From the NCBI RefSeq assembly GCF_005484945.1, contig NZ_CP034035.1, positions 3,906,001 through 3,970,000 of the forward strand: a DNA stretch of 64,000 nt, read 5' to 3'. The number at the start of each line of letters is the position of its first letter. Position 1 is the first letter of the stretch. Below the pieces are notes generated by a model, which saw nothing but the letters and a program-made list of their open reading frames with translations, did no database searches and was not told the DNA's origin. The position numbers and the translations under genes were made by a program. The stretch comes from Brenneria rubrifaciens. Its GTDB lineage: Bacteria > Pseudomonadota > Gammaproteobacteria > Enterobacterales > Enterobacteriaceae. Of the stretch, positions 58,377-64,000 are shown in pieces.

Positions 58377-58799
58377 ATGGCTGCTATGACTTACCATCTG
58401 GATGTCGTTAGTGCGGAACAGGAAATGTTCTCCGGTCTGGTGCAGAAGATCCAGGTGACGGGGAGCGAAGGCGAACTGGGTATTTATCCGGGACATGCCC
58501 CTCTGCTCACTGCCATTAAACCCGGCATGGTTCGTATTGTTAAACAGCACGGTGAAGAAGAGTATATCTACCTGTCTGGCGGCATCCTTGAGGTGCAGCC
58601 GAACACGGTTACCGTACTGTCAGATACCGCCATCCGCGGGCAAGATCTGGATGAAGCGCGTGCGCTGGAAGCGAAACGCAAAGCTGAAGAGCATATCCGT
58701 AATTCCCATGGCGATGTGGATTATGCCCAGGCTTCCGCAGAACTGAGCAAGGCGATTGCCAAACTGCGCGTTATCGATCTAACCAAAAAAGCGATGTAA
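58377..58799 (+). CDS. atpC: F0F1 ATP synthase subunit epsilon
   Basis: Rotor subunit and inhibitor of ATP hydrolysis. N-terminal beta barrel ([20 protein letters not shown]) and a C-terminal helical hairpin (residues 90-140). 140 residues (E. coli 139). The ribosome binding site AGGAGG lies 6 nt before the ATG. Last gene of the operon. Confidence 0.98.
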   Translation: MAAMTYHLDVVSAEQEMFSGLVQKIQVTGSEGELGIYPGHAPLLTAIKPGMVRIVKQHGEEEYIYLSGGILEVQPNTVTVLSDTAIRGQDLDEARALEAKRKAEEHIRNSHGDVDYAQASAELSKAIAKLRVIDLTKKAM

Positions 58800-58822
58800 C
58801 AGATAATTGATTGATAAATAAA

Positions 58823-58854
58823 GGCCAGCCAGCGAAAGTTGTCTGGCTTTTTTA
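58823..58854 (+). terminator. Terminator of the atp operon
   Basis: GCCAG...CTGGC stem extended by CAG/TTG pairing across one mismatch, followed by TTTTTT, 24 bp after atpC. Confidence 0.9.
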
Positions 58855-58975
58855 TTTTGATGAATCAGGTTTGCCCTTCCTTCCAGCATAAACTTTTCAG
58901 AAAAAACTGTCTGTGTTCAGCGCAAGTTTCGATAAACTCTTAGTATCGTTATGTTGATAATGAACCACCCTGATA

Positions 58976-59003
58976 TGGTCGGCCCCGCAGGGGGGCCAGC
59001 CAT
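58976..59003 (+). other. GC-rich hairpin in the glmU leader
   Basis: TGGTCGGCCCC/GGGGCCAGCCA can pair over 9 of 11 positions around a 5-nt loop, 83 bp before glmU. There is no U-run in the plus direction. The 58855-59085 gap has no gene; the glmUS promoter should lie here, but no NagC site could be marked with confidence. Confidence 0.5.
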
Positions 59004-59085
59004 AAAATAAGTAGTAATTCTGTTCCATAACAGATTTACTTTTATCCATCCATTTTAATTGCAATCTGTTTTTGTCAGGATGCTT

Positions 59086-60456
59086 ATGTCGAACAGCGCT
59101 ATGAGTGTGGTTATCCTTGCTGCCGGTAAAGGAACCCGCATGTATTCCGAACTTCCCAAAGTTTTGCACCCATTAGCGGGTAAACCTATGGTGCAGCATG
59201 TCATTGACACCGCACTAACTACAGGCGCACAGCATGTTCATTTGGTTTACGGGCACGGTGGCGATTTGTTGAAGCGCGAACTGTCCGATCCGGCATTGAA
59301 CTGGGTGTTGCAGGCGGAACAACTGGGCACGGGTCATGCCATGCAGCAGGCCGCGCCATTTTTTGCCGATGATGAAGATATTCTGATGTTGTACGGAGAT
59401 GTGCCGCTGATTTCCCCGCAAACGCTGAACCGGTTGTTACAGGCGAAACCGCAAGGGGGAATTGGCTTGCTGACCGTGAGGCTGGACAACCCCTCAGGTT
59501 ATGGCCGTATCGTGCGTGAGAATGATGTGGTTGTGGGGATCGTCGAGCATAAAGATGCCAGCGAAGAACAGCGCCAGATTAATGAAATCAATACCGGCAT
59601 TCTGGTGGCGAACGGCAAGGATTTGAAACGCTGGTTAAGTCAGCTAAAAAATCACAATGCTCAGGGTGAATATTACGTTACCGATATCATTGCAATGGCG
59701 GCGGCAGAAGGTCACCGCGTCGAAACCGTTCACCCCGATCGCCTGAGTGAAGTGGAAGGCGTGAATAATCACCTGCAACTTTCGACGTTGGAACGTGTTT
59801 ATCAACGTGAGCAAGCGGATAAACTGTTGCTGGCTGGCGTTACGTTGCTTGATCCTTTTCGTTTTGATCTGCGTGGAACGTTGACTCACGGTCGTGATGT
59901 TATGATTGATGTCAATGTGGTGTTGGAAGGTAACGTCAAGCTGGGTAGCCGGGTTAAAATCGGGGCAGGTTGCGTAATTAAAAATTGTGTTATTGGTGAT
60001 GATTGCGAAATCAGCCCATACTCAGTGCTGGAAGATGCGGTGTTGGCGGCGCAATGTACCGTTGGACCCTTTGCCCGTTTGCGTCCGGGCGCGGAGCTGG
60101 CTGAAGGCGCTCACGTCGGGAATTTTGTAGAACTGAAAAAAGCGCGGCTGGGCGAAGGATCAAAAGCTGGCCATCTTAGCTATCTGGGTGATGCGGAGGT
60201 CGGGGCTGGTGTTAATATTGGTGCCGGAACCATTACCTGTAACTATGATGGCGCCAATAAACATAAAACAATCATTGGTGATGATGTGTTTGTCGGTTCC
60301 GATACTCAACTGGTGGCGCCGGTTAAGATCGCCAATGGCGTGACGATTGGTGCAGGTACAACCGTCACGCAGGACGTGGCGGAAAACGAGTTGGTTATCA
60401 GCCGGGTGAGACAGCAGCACATTACTGGCTGGCAGCGGCCTGTGAAGAAAAAATAA
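59086..60456 (+). CDS. glmU: Bifunctional GlcNAc-1-P uridyltransferase / GlcN-1-P acetyltransferase
   Basis: Carries out the last two steps to UDP-GlcNAc, precursor of peptidoglycan and LPS. N-terminal pyrophosphorylase with [18 protein letters not shown]-terminal left-handed beta-helix of hexapeptide repeats with [17 protein letters not shown]. The ATG at 59086 ([14 protein letters not shown]) follows CAGGA and gives 456 residues as in E. coli. Upstream of glmS, which supplies its pathway. Confidence 0.98.
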   Translation: MSNSAMSVVILAAGKGTRMYSELPKVLHPLAGKPMVQHVIDTALTTGAQHVHLVYGHGGDLLKRELSDPALNWVLQAEQLGTGHAMQQAAPFFADDEDILMLYGDVPLISPQTLNRLLQAKPQGGIGLLTVRLDNPSGYGRIVRENDVVVGIVEHKDASEEQRQINEINTGILVANGKDLKRWLSQLKNHNAQGEYYVTDIIAMAAAEGHRVETVHPDRLSEVEGVNNHLQLSTLERVYQREQADKLLLAGVTLLDPFRFDLRGTLTHGRDVMIDVNVVLEGNVKLGSRVKIGAGCVIKNCVIGDDCEISPYSVLEDAVLAAQCTVGPFARLRPGAELAEGAHVGNFVELKKARLGEGSKAGHLSYLGDAEVGAGVNIGAGTITCNYDGANKHKTIIGDDVFVGSDTQLVAPVKIANGVTIGAGTTVTQDVAENELVISRVRQQHITGWQRPVKKK

Positions 60457-60494
60457 TTATTGACTGTGGCTGGCCTTCGCAAGCTGTGGAGGCT

Positions 60495-60532
60495 GTCTTG
60501 CTCTGCGTTCAACCTCAAGCGCAGAGCAAGAC
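60495..60532 (+). other. Perfect hairpin between glmU and glmS
   Basis: GTCTTGCTCTGCG and CGCAGAGCAAGAC form a perfect 13-bp stem with a 12-nt loop. No U-run follows (ATAATAATCC), so it is more likely a processing or stability element than a terminator. In E. coli the glmUS transcript is cut by RNase E and glmS translation is controlled by the sRNA GlmZ; this hairpin may take part. Confidence 0.6.
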
Positions 60533-60641
60533 ATAATAATCCCCAACTCTACAAGGCTCGGGGAACCCCGGAAAAACCGGAACAATCAGGTCAAAGACAT
60601 CTCCGGTGACACAATATGTCACTTTTATAGGAATACAATCG

Positions 60642-62471
60642 ATGTGTGGAATTGTAGGCGCGGTCGCGCAACGTGATATCGCAGAAATCCTGTTAGAAGG
60701 TTTACGCCGTCTTGAATACCGAGGCTATGACTCGGCGGGTCTTGCTGTGGTTAACAGTGAAGGGCAGGTTTCCCGCCTGCGTCGTTTGGGTAAAGTGCAG
60801 ATGCTGGCTCAGGCCGCCGAGAAACATGAGCTGGCTGGCGGCACCGGTATCGCTCATACTCGCTGGGCAACGCACGGTGAACCCTCTGAGGAGAATGCAC
60901 ACCCGCATGTTTCTGAACACATTATCATTGTCCACAACGGGATTATTGAAAACCACGAACCGCTACGTGAGCTGATGATTGAACGCGGCTACCGCTTTGT
61001 GTCGGAAACGGATACCGAAGTGGTTGCTCATCTGGTTCATTTTGAACAAAAGCAGGGCGGTTCGCTGGTGGAGGTGGTTAAGCGCGTGATCCCTCAACTG
61101 CGCGGGGCTTACGGTATGGTGGTGCTGGATAGCCGTGATCCGGGCGTGCTGGTTGCCGCGCGTTCAGGGAGTCCGCTGGTTATCGGGCGCGGTATGGGGG
61201 AAAACTTCATTGCTTCCGACCAACTGGCGCTGTTGCCGGTTACTCGCCGCTTTATGTTCCTGGAAGAAGGGGACGTGGCTGAAATCACCCGTCGCGACAT
61301 TCGCGTATTTGATAAATCCGGTCAGATTGCTGTGCGCGAAGAAATTGAATCGAAGGTGAATTATGATGCCGGTGACAAAGGCGCTTACCGTCATTACATG
61401 CAGAAAGAGATTTACGAACAGCCGATGGCGATTAAGAACACCCTTGAAGGGCGTTTTAGCCACGGTGAGATCAATCTTTCTGAATTAGGCCCGAAAGCGG
61501 ATGAACTGCTGGCGAAAGTGCAGCATGTTCAGATCATCGCCTGCGGCACCTCCTACAATTCCGGTATGGTTTCCCGCTACTGGTTTGAAGCGTTGGCGGG
61601 AGTTCCTTGTGATGTGGAAATCGCTTCCGAGTTCCGCTATCGCAAACCGGCGATACGACAGAATAGCCTGATGATTACCTTGTCTCAGTCCGGTGAAACG
61701 GCGGATACGCTGGCGGCGCTGCGTTTGTCCAAAGAACTGGGATATCTGGGCTCACTGGCCATTTGTAACGTTGCGGGGTCGTCGCTGGTGCGTGAGTCCG
61801 ATTTGTCGCTGATGACCAAAGCCGGTGTGGAAATTGGCGTGGCTTCTACCAAGGCATTCACCACTCAGCTTACGGTTCTGCTGATGCTGGTGGCCCGTAT
61901 TGGTCATCTGCGTGGTATGGATGCGCAGGTTGAACAGGATATCGTACACGGTTTGCAGGCATTACCGGCCCGAATCGAACAGATGCTGTCGCAGGATAAG
62001 CTCATTGAGTCTCTGGCGGAAGGTTTCTCTGATAAGCATCATGCACTGTTTCTGGGGCGCGGCGATCAGTATCCGATTGCCATGGAAGGGGCGCTGAAAC
62101 TGAAAGAGATCTCCTATATCCATGCCGAAGCTTATGCGGCGGGTGAACTAAAGCACGGGCCGCTGGCGTTGATCGATGCGGATATGCCGGTGGTGGTGGT
62201 GGCGCCTAATAATGAGCTGCTGGAAAAACTGAAATCCAATATTGAAGAAGTCCGGGCACGCGGCGGCGAGCTGTATGTGTTCGCTGATGAAGATGCTGGT
62301 TTCATCAGTAGCGAGAATATGAAAATTATCCCTCTGCCGCATATTGAAGAGGTGATCGCACCGATTTTCTATACCGTTCCGCTACAGTTACTGTCTTACC
62401 ATGTTGCGCTGATCAAAGGTACGGACGTCGATCAACCGCGTAATCTGGCGAAGTCGGTCACGGTGGAATAA
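60642..62471 (+). CDS. glmS: Glutamine-fructose-6-phosphate aminotransferase
   Basis: Makes glucosamine-6-phosphate from fructose-6-phosphate and glutamine, the entry step to amino sugars. The ATG at 60642 places the catalytic Cys directly after Met ([20 protein letters not shown]), required for the N-terminal nucleophile. Two SIS sugar-isomerase domains follow ([14 protein letters not shown] near residue 300; [20 protein letters not shown] near 470). 609 residues as in E. coli. The extra upstream codons of the open frame are not used. Confidence 0.98.
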   Translation: MCGIVGAVAQRDIAEILLEGLRRLEYRGYDSAGLAVVNSEGQVSRLRRLGKVQMLAQAAEKHELAGGTGIAHTRWATHGEPSEENAHPHVSEHIIIVHNGIIENHEPLRELMIERGYRFVSETDTEVVAHLVHFEQKQGGSLVEVVKRVIPQLRGAYGMVVLDSRDPGVLVAARSGSPLVIGRGMGENFIASDQLALLPVTRRFMFLEEGDVAEITRRDIRVFDKSGQIAVREEIESKVNYDAGDKGAYRHYMQKEIYEQPMAIKNTLEGRFSHGEINLSELGPKADELLAKVQHVQIIACGTSYNSGMVSRYWFEALAGVPCDVEIASEFRYRKPAIRQNSLMITLSQSGETADTLAALRLSKELGYLGSLAICNVAGSSLVRESDLSLMTKAGVEIGVASTKAFTTQLTVLLMLVARIGHLRGMDAQVEQDIVHGLQALPARIEQMLSQDKLIESLAEGFSDKHHALFLGRGDQYPIAMEGALKLKEISYIHAEAYAAGELKHGPLALIDADMPVVVVAPNNELLEKLKSNIEEVRARGGELYVFADEDAGFISSENMKIIPLPHIEEVIAPIFYTVPLQLLSYHVALIKGTDVDQPRNLAKSVTVE

Positions 62472-62500
62472 CGAAGGCATTGATTCAACTTGCGGTAAGT
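62435..62500 (+). other. attTn7 region (unoccupied)
   Basis: The conserved 3' end of glmS is where TnsD of Tn7 binds, and insertion occurs about 25 bp past the stop (near 62496). The glmS end encodes LAKSVTVE as in hosts of Tn7. No Tn7 ends or transposition genes are seen, so the site looks empty. This is known of the family rather than shown here. Confidence 0.4.
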
Positions 62501-62533
62501 TTCCTGATTAGACGCCGCAGGTCGGAAAGAAGG

Positions 62534-62979
62534 CTACCGGCAACTGAAGTCACCGAAGTCGACGTTGCCGGCGGTCATTTCCTTTATGTCGACGTTTCCG
62601 GTCGCATACCAGCCGACTTTATTTCACGATTGCGACATACCGGAAATTTGCTGACGTTAATGTCCGTCCGGAACCCAAATATGGGTGAGATTGAGACCCC
62701 GTTCCGTATAACCGATGTTCGGGGATGTCATCCGATAAGGCGTAATTCGCTTTTAATGCACGCAGGAACCACCATCATGACCATTTTGAAATAACGTGGT
62801 TCCGGGCTGTTAAAATATTTCAGCGTGCCCTGTACTTCCGCCTGCTTGCAGACTGAACGGCGACGATACGTTATTACTGATGCTGTTTTTTTCAATCAAC
62901 GTAATTTCCGCATGGGCTATGTTTACTGAGCCACTGATTACAATTCAGCTCATCAATAGGCTGACGATGCCTTTTTCAT
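62534..62979 (-). pseudogene. Decayed outer-membrane porin-like gene
   Basis: Minus-strand reading gives an ATG with MKK at 62979, then after a frameshift a signal peptide end and mature start, SGSVNIAHA-EITLIEKNSI, then NGHDGGS, IGYTERGLNLTHIW and GWYATGNVDIKE in one frame but broken by in-frame stops (TGA, TAA). AHA cleavage followed by EITL and a KNGHDGGSRFR-type motif is typical of general porins of plant-associated enterobacteria. The fragment covers about the first 150 residues and runs up to the end of glmS; the rest of the barrel is missing. Assignment is by eye. Confidence 0.5.
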
Positions 62980-63840
62980 GAGAGTGACTTGTTAAATAAG
63001 AGCGCTAAATGACAATCAAAATAAAAACCACCCGACAAACATGAAGTAACCGTATGAATGCTCTCGACTGTTGGGGAAAATGACCTCATCGTCACGCCTG
63101 TTTTTGCCCAATACCGATTTAATGCGACGGAACTATGTGGCGTTAGGTTTAAGCTTGTGATATTTCGATTTACAGATGCGTAAGATTATTTCATTTTACC
63201 TCCCTGCCATCATCGGCATTCAATGTCGGGTGGTTTTGTTTTTTTATTTCAGGTGGGCTTCGGTCAGCCGTACCCATAATGTAGCGCCTACTGACTTACC
63301 TGCATCATTAAAATCTAATTCGGGTGATGCGCCGAATAACCGTTATCCTCTAAACTGACGCCGGCGACAAAAATAATGATCATACCTGAAGCGCGTACGG
63401 AGCCGGGAAAGGGTTCAATCAACTGTAGGAAAAGCGAAATACACTGGGGGTTAACGCAAATTAAATCCTGCGCGATGAGCGAGTGACATAGGCGCATTGT
63501 GAAAAATGACGCTGAATATATCGGCCAGATAAGCAAAATGGAAATAAGAATCACCGGTTTGCGGCGCGGCGGCAGGTCAACCGTTTTACCGCCGGACCAC
63601 TGCTGCCCAGCGCTGGGCAGAGTTTCTTGAATGCTTGCGCATGGAGGGCTGGAATGGGCTGCAAAAGGAGGATACGCAGCAGAGTGTGGTGTACCGTTAG
63701 CCGCCGTCATCGAGGGAGATGCCCGTCGGCCCCCTGATATCCTCCCGGTACGCAAGTTCATCAATAAGGTTCTTAGCGTGAAACGGCGTCCCGAGTTAAC
63801 TAATTGAAAATCATAAGCGGGATGGTGGTCAGGATAAGAT
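62980..63840. other. Gene-poor, decayed region before pstS
   Basis: No intact gene is supported. Coding-like traces remain: on the minus strand a frame ending at 63244 with GDSYFHFAYLADIFSVIFHN, then stops, then DFNDAGKSVGATLWVRLTEA; on the plus strand a 58-codon ORF (63631-63807) ending PPDILPVRKFINKVLSVKRR plus PELTN. I cannot identify them. Open frames on either strand that exceed 60 codons here lack ribosome binding sites. Confidence 0.5.
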
Positions 63841-63846
63841 TTGTTT

Positions 63847-63897
63847 TTGTCATAAAACTGTCACATTAAGTACATTTTACTGTCACGGAATTGTCCT
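63847..63897 (+). promoter_or_regulatory. Two Pho boxes upstream of pstS
   Basis: TTGTCATAAAACTGTCAC (63847-63864) and CTGTCACGGAATTGTCCT (63880-63897) match the PhoB consensus CTGTCATA-A-A-CTGTCA-C, in the same tandem layout as E. coli pstS. TACACT at 63916-63921 is a reasonable -10. Predicts induction under phosphate starvation. Confidence 0.93.
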
Positions 63898-63973
63898 ATT
63901 TTTCCTCCTGCAAACTACACTCTGATTAATAACGACTCTGGGTCTACACTTCCAGTATCCCACAGGAGGGATT

Positions 63974-64000
63974 ATGAAACTGATGCGTACCACTATTGCC
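63974..64000 (+). CDS. pstS: Phosphate-binding protein PstS, first codons only
   Basis: The window ends nine codons in: MKLMRTTIA, the start of the signal peptide (E. coli MKVMRTTVA). A strong AGGAGGG ribosome binding site ends 4 nt upstream and two Pho boxes precede it. PstS captures phosphate for the PstCAB transporter, whose genes should follow outside the window. Confidence 0.93.

Noticed and set aside
62480..62794. Plus-strand open frame of 104 codons after glmS
   Set aside because: TTG start, no ribosome binding site, no recognisable domain, and the opposite strand shows porin-like blocks over the same bases.
63315..63764. Minus-strand open frame of about 149 codons before pstS
   Set aside because: No ribosome binding site, Ser/Pro/Arg-rich N-terminal part typical of a shadow frame, and another frame on the same strand looks more coding-like but is broken.

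Overview
The window is about 64 kb of enterobacterial chromosome spanning the replication origin. Almost every gene can be matched by eye to an Escherichia coli orthologue, but the order, missing neighbours and sequence drift point to another Enterobacterales family. Pectobacteriaceae (Pectobacterium, Brenneria, Dickeya, Lonsdalea) is my best guess. The genus is not resolved; the complete 16S and 23S genes here would settle it. No plasmid, prophage, IS element or CRISPR array was seen.

Layout. (1) 1-8.5 kb: end of rpoZ, spoT, trmH, recG, then a purine permease gene xanP behind a PurR-like box, and yicH (AsmA family). (2) 8.5-12.6 kb, minus strand: fabY, dtd, yihX, bipA. (3) 12.7-17.2 kb: the nitrogen operon glnA-glnL-glnG with NtrC sites, a sigma-54 promoter, and a long glnA 3'UTR that may hold a GlnZ-type small RNA. 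(4) 17.4-21 kb: a 40-codon yshB-like gene, hemN, a small membrane ORF, yihI, engB and the Spot 42 RNA gene. (5) 21-27.5 kb: polA, dsbA, srkA, yihD, mobA-mobB. (6) 27.5-33.1 kb, minus strand: one complete rRNA operon (16S, tRNA-Ile, tRNA-Ala, 23S, 5S) with tandem promoters and boxA. (7) 33.2-39.2 kb, minus strand: complete ribose operon rbsDACBKR with two RbsR-like operators. (8) 39.3-42 kb: ygiW-like gene divergent from qseBC. (9) 42-48.3 kb: kup, ravA-viaA, asnC, mioC. (10) 48.3-48.6 kb: oriC with its DnaA boxes and three AT-rich 13-mers. (11) 48.7-58.8 kb: mnmG, rsmG and the full ATP synthase operon atpIBEFHAGDC. (12) 59-62.5 kb: glmU and glmS. (13) 62.5-63.8 kb: about 1.3 kb without an intact gene, holding the remains of a porin-like gene and other decayed coding traces. 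(14) the Pho boxes and first codons of pstS.

How it works together. Most of the window is housekeeping: stringent response, nitrogen assimilation, DNA replication and repair, ribosome production, respiration-linked ATP synthesis, and UDP-GlcNAc supply. The notable parts are structural. The R1 DnaA box of oriC differs from consensus at one position. The rRNA operon joins neighbours that flank two different rRNA operons in E. coli. Several E. coli neighbours are missing (gltS, yihY, yihF/yihG, hsrA, asnA). The glmS-pstS gap holds a gene graveyard. I found no convincing previously undescribed system; the best leads are listed as findings.
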